Source: Blastococcus capsensis (lineage in GTDB: Bacteria; Actinomycetota; Actinomycetes; Mycobacteriales; Geodermatophilaceae). Taken from it: 64,000 bases of DNA. Shown here in pieces: positions 15,411 to 24,453 of this stretch. The stretch spans positions 62,001 through 126,000 of the forward strand of contig NZ_JASNNW010000011.1 of assembly GCF_030165005.1 (NCBI RefSeq). Direction: 5' to 3'. The notes under the pieces were generated by a model. It saw only the letters and a list, made by a program, of their open reading frames with translations, made no database searches and had not been told where the DNA came from. A program made the position numbers and the translations under genes. Position 1 is the stretch's first letter, and each line of letters begins with the position of its first letter.

Positions 15411-17779
15411 GCCGGCACCGCCGTGGGCCGGCTCACCGGCTGCCGTGCGGCGACGGTGGGAACCGCCGGTGCCGGTAGCGGCTCGGCAGGGGTCGCGTCC
15501 ATGTGTGCGGTGCGCGCCAGCTTGTTCCAGCCCAGGCGCACTCCCCGCAGCGCGGAACCGAGACAGCTGTAGATGAGGTAGGCCCGCAGCGGCTCGAAGA
15601 TGACCCGGTAGAGCGGCACCATGAGCAGGTGAGCGGCCCGTTCGTCCAGCAGCCGCACCGCCACCACGGCGAGGAGTCCGTAGAAGATCGAGAACAGCGC
15701 GAAGTAACCGAGCACGGGCACCAGGCCGCCGGACACCACCATGAGCAGGAGCACCACGGTGACGAACGGGGTGAACAGGAGCGGGACGAGCACGGCCAGG
15801 GCCGACATCGGCAGCACCAGCATGCCCAGCCAGCCGTATCGCGGTCGCAGGATCATGCTGCGGTGCCGCCACACCGCCTGCAGCGTCCCGAACATCCAGC
15901 GGACCCGCTGCCGCACCAGCGCGTCCGCCGTCTCCGGCGCCTCGGTGTAGGCGACGGCGTCCTCTGCCTGCTCGATCTGCCAGCCGTGCTGGTGCAGCGT
16001 CAGGGTGAGGTCGCAGTCCTCTGCCAGCGTCGCTTCGCTGTAGCCGCCCGCCTCCAGCACGGCGGTCCGGCGCCAGGCCGCGCAGGCCCCGGGGACGATG
16101 GCGATGGCGTCGAGGTAGGCGGCAGCGGCGCGCTCCACACCGATCTGGGTGACGTACTCGAGCGCCTGCCACCGGGTGAGCACGTTGCGCGAGCGGTTAC
16201 CGACCTTGATCACTCCGGCGACCGCGCCGACCCGGGGCGAGTGGAACCGCGCCAGCAGTGCGCCGATGGTCTCCGGCGTGATGAGCGTGTCCGCGTCGAG
16301 GGTGACCACGACCGGCTGGCGGGCCTGCTCGAAACCGAGGTTCAGCGCCGCCCACTTCCCCCGGTTGACCTGCTGCAGCAGGCGGATGCGTGGCTCGCTC
16401 GCCGCCATGTCCCGGACGACGGCGGCGGTGCCGTCGGTGCTGCCGTCGTCCACCACGACGATCTCCGCCACGGCGTGGGCGGAGGCGAGCACGTGCTGCA
16501 GCGTCCGGCGGATGACCAGCTCTTCGTTGTAGGCGGCGACCAGCACGGAGGCCGGAAGTGGCTCGGTGGCCGTGCGCCGCGGGCTGCGCCGCGCACGGAG
16601 GAGCGCGAGCACCGTGTAGAGGACGCCGAGGCCACCCATCGTCACCAGAGCCAGGACGAGCAGACCCTGGAGCAGGACCGGGGGGACGACGAAGACCAGC
16701 TGCGCCAGCGCCAGGGTGGCCCTGTCCCAGCCGGTGACCTCCGCCGGACCGGTGCGCTCGGCGAGCTGGGGGTGCACCTGCGGCATGGTGGTGAACGTGT
16801 AGCCGGCGTCGCGGGCCAGAGGGATGAGCTCCTCGACGTACTCGAGGGTGCGGCTGCGGTCGCCACCGCCGGCGTCGTGCAGGAGCAGGGTGACGTGGTC
16901 CTGCACGCCCAGTGGAGGCATCGGGATGTCGCCGGTGAGCTCGCCCGAGGCGTACGCCCAGTCCTTGGGGTCGAAGTCGTGGGAGGTCACCACGTACCCC
17001 AGCTGCTGGGCCCGCAGGATGCCGCGCACGTCCGCCTGCATGGAGGAGGACGCGAAGCTCTCGTACGGCATGCGGAAGAAGGAGGCGTACCACCCCGTCT
17101 GGGCACGCATGATCCGGTCGCTGAGCACCAGCTCCAGGCCCGAACGGAACGGGGTGGCCTCGCCGACGTCGACGTGGGTGAGCGAGTGGTTGCCCAGCGC
17201 GTGACCCTCCCGCACGATCCGCCGCATGACGTCGGGGTTCTTGGCCACCTGCTCGCCCGTGACGAAGAACGTGGCCGTGACGTCGTGCTCGGCGAGGAGG
17301 TCCAGGAGTTCGGGCGTGTACACCGGGTCGGGCCCGTCGTCGAACGTGAGGGAGATCGTCCGCCCCGCGGCCTGGTCGTAGCCGTACCACTGGAGGGCGT
17401 ACTCGGCATCGCCCGCACGGTCGATCTCCAGGGCGGAGAGCTCGGTCACCACCTGGCCGTCGAACGGATCCTGCCCGTAGACCGAGGCGCCGTCCCGCAG
17501 CAGCTTGACCACGCGGACGAGGACCCCCTCGCCGATGACCGGGGGCGCGTCGCCCACCTCGGCGACGGTCGGTCCCTCGGGTGTCGTGGCGCCGGCCAGG
17601 GCCGGCGACGACGTGACCGCGGGCACGGCGACCGCCAGCACGATGAGCAGCACGCCGCCGATGACGGTGGCGGCGATGCGCAGGCGCTTCCACCGGCGAC
17701 CCGACGGGTCCATGAAGATCGCTGGGTGCGGGGTCGGGATGCCCGACCGCCCCCCTGCTCCATTGCTCCCGCTCAACAC
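15407..17779 (-). CDS. Bifunctional polysaccharide deacetylase (NodB) / family 2 glycosyltransferase fusion
   Basis: About 790 residues. After one TM helix comes an extracytoplasmic NodB deacetylase domain with TFDDGPD (about 145), the metal-binding GNHSLTH (about 197) and LLLHDAGG. Then TM helices and a processive GT2 domain: VDDGSTDG (about 445), DADT (about 493), EDCDL and QRVRW (about 623), with four or more C-terminal TM helices. This plan is known from actinobacterial synthases related to poly-beta-1,6-GlcNAc production (Streptomyces MatB type) and IcaA/PgaC. It probably makes and partly deacetylates an amino-sugar polymer. Start uncertain: GTG 17779 or TTG 17776 after GGGGGG, or GTG 17809. 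Confidence 0.9.
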   Translation of the reverse strand: MLSGSNGAGGRSGIPTPHPAIFMDPSGRRWKRLRIAATVIGGVLLIVLAVAVPAVTSSPALAGATTPEGPTVAEVGDAPPVIGEGVLVRVVKLLRDGASVYGQDPFDGQVVTELSALEIDRAGDAEYALQWYGYDQAAGRTISLTFDDGPDPVYTPELLDLLAEHDVTATFFVTGEQVAKNPDVMRRIVREGHALGNHSLTHVDVGEATPFRSGLELVLSDRIMRAQTGWYASFFRMPYESFASSSMQADVRGILRAQQLGYVVTSHDFDPKDWAYASGELTGDIPMPPLGVQDHVTLLLHDAGGGDRSRTLEYVEELIPLARDAGYTFTTMPQVHPQLAERTGPAEVTGWDRATLALAQLVFVVPPVLLQGLLVLALVTMGGLGVLYTVLALLRARRSPRRTATEPLPASVLVAAYNEELVIRRTLQHVLASAHAVAEIVVVDDGSTDGTAAVVRDMAASEPRIRLLQQVNRGKWAALNLGFEQARQPVVVTLDADTLITPETIGALLARFHSPRVGAVAGVIKVGNRSRNVLTRWQALEYVTQIGVERAAAAYLDAIAIVPGACAAWRRTAVLEAGGYSEATLAEDCDLTLTLHQHGWQIEQAEDAVAYTEAPETADALVRQRVRWMFGTLQAVWRHRSMILRPRYGWLGMLVLPMSALAVLVPLLFTPFVTVVLLLMVVSGGLVPVLGYFALFSIFYGLLAVVAVRLLDERAAHLLMVPLYRVIFEPLRAYLIYSCLGSALRGVRLGWNKLARTAHMDATPAEPLPAPAVPTVAARQPVSRPTAVPA

Positions 17780-18329
17780 GTTCCCCCCGTGTCGTCGTGC
17801 CACGTCCACCGGCGGCAGAGCCGCCGGGTACGTACCGCCGACCGATGCTCGGTCGACGGAACAACCCTCAGCGGACGATTACCCAGAGTCAAAGCGCGAA
17901 CGAGTGAGGGTGGGGACGCGCCGCGGTGTCACTACTCTGCGTATACCGATGCGCTGCGGTGCGGACACGCGTTCACCCGTCCGAGGGAGGACGCTCGAAG
18001 CCACTGAGCAGGTGCGATGCAGTGGTCGGACTGCTGCGGCTCGGGATGATGGGCGCGACTGCGGCGATCAGCCATGGTCGATTCGACACGGACGGTGAGC
18101 ACCGCGCCCGCCACCGGAGGGCACGCTGTGTGATCACGTGGGCAAGGAGCTTGGCTCGGTGCCGGCGTCATGACCGGGGTTCGGCGATCGCCGCCAGCGG
18201 GACAGACCGCCCCGCACGTCCCGGTCTGCCGACGGCTCCTCGGCCGCGAACGAGGGCGGTGGAGATATCGCCCTGCATCGAGCGGCTCCCGGATGCGCCT
18301 GCACACCCGGCCGGTTCGCAGCACCTGGA

Positions 18330-18686
18330 GAAAGCGCAGACGCCGGCGGGCCGGATCCCGGTGGCCGGGCGACATCGCCTGCTGCCCGCGACATCGCTTC
18401 AGCGCAGTCGTCGTCCGGGGCGTGGATGCCCGCTGTCACCGCACCGGCAAGCCCGCCGACCCGGTTCTCGCCCCCCGGTGGATCAGCCGCACCGGGCAGG
18501 GCGGCCTGCGCGGCCACGCGCGCGACCTGCGCCGGGGTGACGTCGGTGCTGCCGTCGACGATCAGGATCCCGGCGCTGTGCCCGCGGAGAACCGCGGACA
18601 CCCGGTCGACCAGCGGGCCGACGTTGGGCCCCCTCGTCGGACGTCGGGACGATCACGGTGGTGTCGTACGCGGCGGGGATGCCCAC
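18330..18686 (-). pseudogene. Decayed fragment of a family 2 glycosyltransferase (dolichol-phosphate mannose synthase type)
   Basis: Read from GTG 18686 the reverse strand gives TTVIVPTSDEGA, the start of a GT2 domain. One extra C in GGGGGCCCAAC then shifts the frame, and the sequence resumes as VGPLVDRVSAVLRGHSAGI followed by LIVDGSTDVTPAQVARVAA and GGLAGAVTAGI. Two catalytic-site residues are changed (the usual DDSTDDT reads DGSTDVT) and the rest of the gene is absent. The flanks 17780-18329 and 18687-19054 show no recognisable gene. Confidence 0.75.
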
Positions 18687-19054
18687 GGCGCACGGCGCGG
18701 CCGCGCCGCCCAGGGCCTGCGGCACGGTTGCCGGTGGAGGCGAAGGCCCGGGCGGCGCCGTCGGGCGCCGGCGATCCCGCTGGGCCGGGATGGGGATGCA
18801 TCGCGTGCCCCATCCGGGAAGGAGTCCGGCGCCATCCGCCACCCCCGGGTGGGGCGACCAGGAATCGGTCCGGGACCGCTACCACCGGGGACGTCGTCCC
18901 GACACACCGATGCACAGCGGCCCCGCGGCGGTCGGCCCTGGCGGACGTCCACCTCCCCGCACGTACCCGGAGGCGGCGAGCGCACGCAGGGCGGACCGCC
19001 GGCCCCGGCCCGGTACCTCCCCGGTGGCCCGCTCAGGTGTCGCCGCCGTCCTCG

Positions 19055-20419
19055 TCAGGGGGCGTACCCGTGCCGGACCTTCCAGTCGCGCACGGCGTCG
19101 GTCCACACACCCTCGTCCGCGGTCACCCGCATCCCGGCCGTCCACGCCGGGTACTCCCCGCCGCCCAGCCAGACGATCGTGGACGGGTTGTCCGGGCACT
19201 CGGAGTCGTCGACGACGGTCCCCGGCGGCATGGCCATGGTGTCCGTTCCGTTCAACGACTCCTCGTCGACCTTGAAGATCGAGCACTTGATGACCACCCG
19301 GTTGCCCGAGTCCGACCACTTGAAGATCGCGTTCTCGCCCATCACGGTCTTCCCGTCCTCCACGTGCGGCGTCTTGTAGAGGCCGATCAGCATGCGATCG
19401 AGGACCAGCGTCTCCGACTCCGGCGTCGGCCACGACCGGTCGCTGGAGGGACGCTCGGAGATGCCGGTGTTGCACTGCTCCCACAAGTTGTCGTAGAGCA
19501 CCCCGCCGACGGTGTAGTCGTTCTCCATGCAGTCGTCCCGGATCCGGGACAGGTAGGTGCCGGAGACGAAGAACTCGGCGTTGTTGGCGTTCACGTCGGA
19601 CTCCTGCGGCTTGATGCCGTCCTCGACGTTGTCGCAGCGCACGTCGCGCACCTGCATCCACTCGCGGGCGATGATCTTCACGCAGGCCGCGTTGAACTCG
19701 TCGTGGTAGTACTCCCACGTCTTGGCGTCGTCCGCGGAGCCGAAGATCGAGCCCCCCACCACGCAGGTGCGGTACCCGGCCGAGCCCGTGCCCGCCGCGA
19801 ACGGCGACTTGGTCGCCGGGTAGGCCGACGACGTGACCCCCGACAGGTCGTAGGTGACGTCGTCAGGCGTCGTGTCCGCTTCCCACTGCTCGGACAGTGC
19901 GGTGCCTGCGGCCACCGGCCGGACGATCGTGCGCCCGGCACCGTCGCACGCCGGGCCCGCATGGACCGGTGCGGTCCGGACCGCGGACGAGGGCGCGCCG
20001 GCCGCGACGACAGGCGCCGGAGCGGGAGCGGGCGCCGGAGCCGGAACGGGCGCCGGAGCGGGAACGGGCACGGGCGGTGGGGGCGCGTCCGCGCCATCCG
20101 GTGCCGGGGCGGGCGCGGCGGCGACGTCGGCACCTCGAGCGACGGGCGGCTGGGCCCGACGCTCGTTCGCCCGGGCCGCTCGCGTCGCCGGGGCCGCGGG
20201 CGCCGCGGTCCCTCCGGCGCGGAATGCGGCCGCTGCCGGTGGAGCGACGTCCTCGTCCGCGCCGGACACCACGGGCGCGGCCAGGACGGCCGTCGACACC
20301 GCCGCACCGAGGAGCGCACCGAGCGCGACGCGACCACCCCGCCGCCTCGTTCGCCGCGCGACCTGGCGCAGGGGCACGTCGCTCGGTCGAGCAGACATGA
20401 CGGAAGGGGGAAGCTTCAC
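19055..20419 (-). CDS. Secreted protein of unknown function, paralogue A of a tandem pair
   Basis: 454 residues: a basic N-terminus and TM/signal segment (about 28-52), a low-complexity Ala/Pro linker (about 55-150), then an exported domain of about 290 residues with several cysteines. The C-terminal domain contains TCVVGGSIFGSADD, EWMQVRDVRCDNVEDG, VNANNAEFFVSGTYLSRI and RVVIKCSIFKVDE. The spacing of short beta segments and Asn residues suggests a right-handed parallel beta-helix, as in pectate-lyase-like folds, but no catalytic motif is seen. The start GTG 20419 follows GCGAGG. The next gene upstream is a close paralogue. A surface or polysaccharide-related role is inferred only from location. 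Confidence 0.8.
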   Translation of the reverse strand: MKLPPSVMSARPSDVPLRQVARRTRRRGGRVALGALLGAAVSTAVLAAPVVSGADEDVAPPAAAAFRAGGTAAPAAPATRAARANERRAQPPVARGADVAAAPAPAPDGADAPPPPVPVPAPAPVPAPAPAPAPAPVVAAGAPSSAVRTAPVHAGPACDGAGRTIVRPVAAGTALSEQWEADTTPDDVTYDLSGVTSSAYPATKSPFAAGTGSAGYRTCVVGGSIFGSADDAKTWEYYHDEFNAACVKIIAREWMQVRDVRCDNVEDGIKPQESDVNANNAEFFVSGTYLSRIRDDCMENDYTVGGVLYDNLWEQCNTGISERPSSDRSWPTPESETLVLDRMLIGLYKTPHVEDGKTVMGENAIFKWSDSGNRVVIKCSIFKVDEESLNGTDTMAMPPGTVVDDSECPDNPSTIVWLGGGEYPAWTAGMRVTADEGVWTDAVRDWKVRHGYAP

Positions 20420-20677
20420 GGAGACCTCGCGATTGAGCCGAAACTACGGATCGTTATCGCATCGAGACTAAGGGTGAGTCTCGGAGGTAGGCCAGGTCCG
20501 GCCCCGTTACACCGCCCCAGGAATCCCAGCTGTCACAGCGGCCACCCTGGCCGCGAAAATCACCCGCTCGACGAGCTCTCCGTGCGGGTCCGACCACGTT
20601 GCGACGCCATCGAGTGGCCGCCGTCGGGGAGGTGCGGCTGCGGGAGTCCGGGCGTGGCCGGGTCAGGCGCGTCCGGG

Positions 20678-21805
20678 TCAGGCGCCGCCGGCTTCGTCGG
20701 GCGCATACCCGTGCCGGACCTTCCAGTCGCGCACGGCGTCGGTCCACACGCCCTCGTCCTCGACCACCCGGAGCCCGGCCGTCCACGCCGGGTAGTCCCC
20801 TGGTCCCAACCAGACGATCGTGGAGGGGTTGTCCGGGCACTCGGAGTCGTCGACGACGGTGCCCGGCGGCATGGCCATCGCGTCCGCTCCGTTCAGCGAG
20901 ACCGAGTTCACCTTGAAGATCGAGCACTTGATGACCACGCGGTTGCCCGCGTCCGACCACTTGAAGATCGCGTTCTCGCCCATCACGGTCTTCCCGTCCT
21001 CCACGTGCGGGGTCTCGTAGAGGCCGATCAGCATGCGATCGAGGACCAGCGTCTCCGACTCGGGCGTCGACCAGGACCGGTCCCGCCAGGGGCGCTCGGA
21101 GATACCGGTGTTGCACTGCTCCCACAGGTTGTCGTAGAGCACCCCGCCGACGGTGTAGTCGTTCTCCATGCAGTCGTCCCGGATCCGGGACAGGTAGGTG
21201 CCGGAGACGAAGAACTCGGCGTTGTTGGCGTTCACGTCGGACTCCTGCGGCTTGATGCCGTCCTCGACGTTGTCGCAGCGCACGTCGTGCACCTGCATCC
21301 ACTCCCGAGCCAGGATCTTCACGCAGGCCGCGTTGAACTCGTCGTGGTAGTAGTCCCACGTCCGGTGGTCGTCCGCGGTGCCGAAGATCGAGCCCCCCAC
21401 CACGCAGGTCCGAAGGGCGGCGTCTGCCACCCCCACCGCGAAGACCGAGCGGGACGCCGGGTAGGCGGTCGAGACGATCCACGACAGGTCGTAGGTGACG
21501 TCGTCCGGTGGGGCGGGCACTTCCCACTGGGTGTCGAGCACCGTTCCCGGTTCGGCGGGCCGCACCACCGTCCGCCCTTCGGTGTCACAAGCCGGCGGTC
21601 GCCAGGTCGAGATGCCGCTGGCGGCGTCGTCGCCGTCCCCACGCATCCCGAGGTAGACGGCCGCCGCGACAGCGAGGCAGAGGATGAGGCCGACCGCGAG
21701 GGCCACGCGCACGAAACGGCGGCCCCGCCCGGGCGGCGTGGCGGAGCCGTGTTGGCCGTGTGGCGTGGTCTGTTCCGGCCCGGATCTGTCCTGGGCTCCC
21801 GTCAC
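20678..21805 (-). CDS. Secreted protein of unknown function, paralogue B of a tandem pair
   Basis: About 375 residues, with one TM segment (about 30-52) and a C-terminal domain nearly identical to that of the neighbouring gene over about 280 residues, for example SGTYLSRIRDDCMENDYTVG and NAIFKWSDAGNRVVIKCS. The N-terminal third differs, and the Ala/Pro linker is missing. It carries the same cysteines and the same C-terminal WKVRHGYAP. Tandem duplication with later homogenisation is the simplest reading. The start GTG 21805 has no strong ribosome-binding site. Function unknown. Confidence 0.8.
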   Translation of the reverse strand: MTGAQDRSGPEQTTPHGQHGSATPPGRGRRFVRVALAVGLILCLAVAAAVYLGMRGDGDDAASGISTWRPPACDTEGRTVVRPAEPGTVLDTQWEVPAPPDDVTYDLSWIVSTAYPASRSVFAVGVADAALRTCVVGGSIFGTADDHRTWDYYHDEFNAACVKILAREWMQVHDVRCDNVEDGIKPQESDVNANNAEFFVSGTYLSRIRDDCMENDYTVGGVLYDNLWEQCNTGISERPWRDRSWSTPESETLVLDRMLIGLYETPHVEDGKTVMGENAIFKWSDAGNRVVIKCSIFKVNSVSLNGADAMAMPPGTVVDDSECPDNPSTIVWLGPGDYPAWTAGLRVVEDEGVWTDAVRDWKVRHGYAPDEAGGA

Positions 21806-21946
21806 CAGCGCAAAGATACCCCGGGAGGGCGACTCAACCCCATAGCGGGAGGTGGACGACGCACCGCCTGTGCGACCGTGGATCGGTCTGCGGAATGCTG
21901 ACGAACAGGTCCGCACCCCCGCGGGCGAGAACGAGGAGGAACTCCC

Positions 21947-23506
21947 TTGGCGGTTTCGAAGCGGCCGTTCGAGCGGTTCGGTCGGGCAACTCGCCATCCG
22001 GGTGCCTCGGAAGCGACCCCGCCGGTCGTCGACGGCGACACCCTGCCGGCCGCGCTCGACCTCGTGGTCACCCTTTGCGGGCGCCTCCGCGAGGCAGGCG
22101 TGTCGTACTGCCACTGGAAGAGCAACGATGCGCTGCATCTCTCCGCATCGGGCGACAACGACCTCGACCTGCTGGTCGACCGGCGGCACATGCAGGGCTT
22201 CACCGAGGTCCTCGCCGCCTGCGGGTTCAAGCAGGCCCGGCCGCAACGGCGCCGCTTCGTCCCGGGAGTGCTGCACTTCTACGGCGTCGACGAGGCGACC
22301 GGCCGGTTCGTCCACGTCGACGCCCAGGCACAGCTGGTGCTGGGCGACGACACCACCAAGAACGTGCACCTCCCCATCGAGAAGGCCTACCTGGCCTCCT
22401 GCACCCAGGGGCCGCTGTTCCCCGTCCCCGCCGCGGAGTTCGAGCTGGCCGTGCTCGTCCTGCGGCTCGCCCTCAAGCACGGGACCTGGGACGCGGCCGC
22501 TTTCGGCCTGGCCCCGCTCAAGGGCACCGAGCGCCGGGAGCTGGAGTACCTGCACGCGCGGGCCGACGCGGACGAACTGCGCCGGGTCGTGGAGACGTAC
22601 CTACCGCAGATCGGCTGGGCCGACTGGGAGGCGTACTTCCGGGCGCTGCTCGACGACCGGCCGCTCCCCGCCCGCCTGGCCGCCGGTGGCCGCGTCGTCG
22701 CCGGGGCTGCCGACCTGATGCGCCGCCCCCGCCGCCTGGACACCGCCGTGCGGGTCCGGCGGCGCGTCGAGTGGGGCGTCCGGCACTACGTGCTCGGGCA
22801 GCGCAACACCAAGCGGCTCATGGCCGGCGGCCGAGTCATCGCCGTCGTCGGCGGTGACGGTGCAGGGAAGTCCACCCTGGTGAACGCGTTGGCCGGCTGG
22901 CTCAACGGCCCCCTCGACACGCGCGTGATGCACATGGGCAAGCCGCCGCGGACACCCGCGAACGTGGCCGTCAAGGGCGGGCTGTACCTCGCGCGCCGTG
23001 CGGGCCTGGTGCGGGGCTGGCTACCGAACTACCCGGACGAGTCCGAGCACCAGGGCAGGTTCCCGGGCAACAGCTGGCTGCTGTGGCAGCTCGTGACCGC
23101 GTCCGACCGCCGGCGGCAGCAGCGCCGGGCCCGGAGCCTCGCCGGTCAGGGACACCTGGTCGTGTGCGACCGCTTCCCTCTCCCGCAGGTCACCCTCATG
23201 GACGGCTCGCGCACCCGGTGGATCCCGACCGAGGGTCTCTCGCCCTTCGCCCGGCGGTTGGTCGCGGCGGAGCAGCGCTGCTACGACGGGATCAGCGACC
23301 CCGACGTGCTGCTGGTCCTGCGGGTCGACCCGGACATCGCGGTGGCACGCAAGGAGGGGGTCGACCCGGCGGACTTCGTGCGGCCGCGGTCGGCCGAGGT
23401 CTTCGCCGCCGACTGGAGCCAGACCGACGCCGTCGTCCTGGACGCGTCGCGACCGGCGCAGGAGGTCCTCGCGGAGGCACGTGCCGCGGTCTGGGCCAGC
23501 CTGTGA
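21947..23506 (+). CDS. Nucleotidyltransferase-like / P-loop kinase-like fusion protein of polysaccharide clusters
   Basis: 519 residues in two parts. The first 270 residues resemble the nucleotidyltransferase fold seen in exopolysaccharide clusters, with the motif YCHWKSNDALH followed by DNDLDLLVD. The second half is a P-loop kinase-like domain with VVGGDGAGKST (about 302-312) and a thymidylate-kinase-like segment VVCDRFPLPQVT. The actual reaction is unknown; relatives of this type occur near glycan assembly genes. TTG 21947 follows GAGGAACTCCC. The next gene overlaps it by 4 bp. Confidence 0.8.
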   Translation: MAVSKRPFERFGRATRHPGASEATPPVVDGDTLPAALDLVVTLCGRLREAGVSYCHWKSNDALHLSASGDNDLDLLVDRRHMQGFTEVLAACGFKQARPQRRRFVPGVLHFYGVDEATGRFVHVDAQAQLVLGDDTTKNVHLPIEKAYLASCTQGPLFPVPAAEFELAVLVLRLALKHGTWDAAAFGLAPLKGTERRELEYLHARADADELRRVVETYLPQIGWADWEAYFRALLDDRPLPARLAAGGRVVAGAADLMRRPRRLDTAVRVRRRVEWGVRHYVLGQRNTKRLMAGGRVIAVVGGDGAGKSTLVNALAGWLNGPLDTRVMHMGKPPRTPANVAVKGGLYLARRAGLVRGWLPNYPDESEHQGRFPGNSWLLWQLVTASDRRRQQRRARSLAGQGHLVVCDRFPLPQVTLMDGSRTRWIPTEGLSPFARRLVAAEQRCYDGISDPDVLLVLRVDPDIAVARKEGVDPADFVRPRSAEVFAADWSQTDAVVLDASRPAQEVLAEARAAVWASL

Positions 23507-24234
23507 GCCCAGGCGCCGCCCGTCGGTCCTCGGAGGGGCGACGGCGAGGCGTCGCGGTCGAACTGGCCGGGATCCCGGGTGCCGGCAAGAGCCGGCTCGC
23601 CCGGGTGCTGGCCGACGAGCTCGCCGGTCAGGGGATCACTGTCACCCAGCCGCAGGCCCCGCTGGGGCCGTCGGTCCCGATCGGGCTGCGCCTGGGGCGC
23701 AAGGCGTGGGCGTGTGCCGGGACGACCGCGCGCGACCCGGCCACCACGGCACGGATCGTGCCGGCGATCCACGCCTCGGGCCAGCCGGGCCCCGGTGACG
23801 TCGCCGGCCGCGTCGTGCAGTGGCTGGTGGCGCAGCACGTCACGGACCGGGCGCTGCGCCGGGAGGGGGCGAGCATCCTGGACGAGGGACTCGTCCAGTG
23901 CCTGTGGTCGATCGGCCTGCGCGGTGACGTGACACCGGTCCTCGCCGCGGTGGCGGCCGCTCCGCGGGTGAGCGCACCCGACGTGCTGGTCGTGGTCCGG
24001 GTGGCCCCGGAGGTCGCTCTGGAGCGCCTGGCCGGACGCCTGTCCCAGCACAGCCGCACCCAGTCGCTGCCCGAATCGGACCGGCTGGCCGAGCTCGAGC
24101 GCGGGGACCGACTGCTCGGCCGACTGGTGGACTGGTGGGCGACCGACGGACCCCGACCGGCACCGGTGCTGACCGTCTCCGGCGCCGACGAGCACGAGCG
24201 CGTCCTGGAACGGATCCGCACGGCGCTCGCCTGA
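23503..24234 (+). CDS. P-loop NTPase, kinase-like, unknown substrate
   Basis: 243 residues with a Walker A motif ELAGIPGAGKSRLARVLADEL (first 20: ELAGIPGAGKSRLARVLADE) near residues 19-38, and a later VLVVVRVAPEVALERL segment with DRLAELERGD, as in nucleoside/thymidylate-kinase-like proteins. GTG 23503 overlaps the TGA of the preceding fusion gene (GTGA), so the two are co-translated and probably act together. The substrate is not known. A clear stem-loop terminator follows its stop. Confidence 0.8.
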   Translation: MSPGAARRSSEGRRRGVAVELAGIPGAGKSRLARVLADELAGQGITVTQPQAPLGPSVPIGLRLGRKAWACAGTTARDPATTARIVPAIHASGQPGPGDVAGRVVQWLVAQHVTDRALRREGASILDEGLVQCLWSIGLRGDVTPVLAAVAAAPRVSAPDVLVVVRVAPEVALERLAGRLSQHSRTQSLPESDRLAELERGDRLLGRLVDWWATDGPRPAPVLTVSGADEHERVLERIRTALA

Positions 24235-24235
24235 G

Positions 24236-24268
24236 GCCCCTCCCCGCAAGACCCTGCCGGGGAGGGGC
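24236..24268 (+). terminator. Stem-loop terminator after the two P-loop genes
   Basis: GCCCCTCCCCG (24236-24246) and CGGGGAGGGGC (24258-24268) form a perfect 11-bp stem with an 11-base loop, starting just after the TGA at 24234. There is no T tract, as is usual in GC-rich actinobacteria. Confidence 0.8.
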
Positions 24269-24453
24269 GCCGCCGACGCGATGACCGGCACGGAAGCGGC
24301 ACGTTCCGAGCACGCGCTGGAGTCGCCGCGCGAGGCGGACGGATCGGGGAGCGCCACCTCCGCCCGGCGGCCCCCACGCACGGCAGCCCGTCTGCGGTAA
24401 TGCACCCGGGCGCAGCGCCGGCCGTCGGACGGCCGAGCCGGGAGGGGGTGCCG

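Noticed and set aside
15503-18007. An 834-residue open frame on the plus strand opposite the deacetylase/GT2 gene
   Set aside because: It is a GC-rich antisense shadow with no family resemblance, while the minus strand has complete catalytic motifs.
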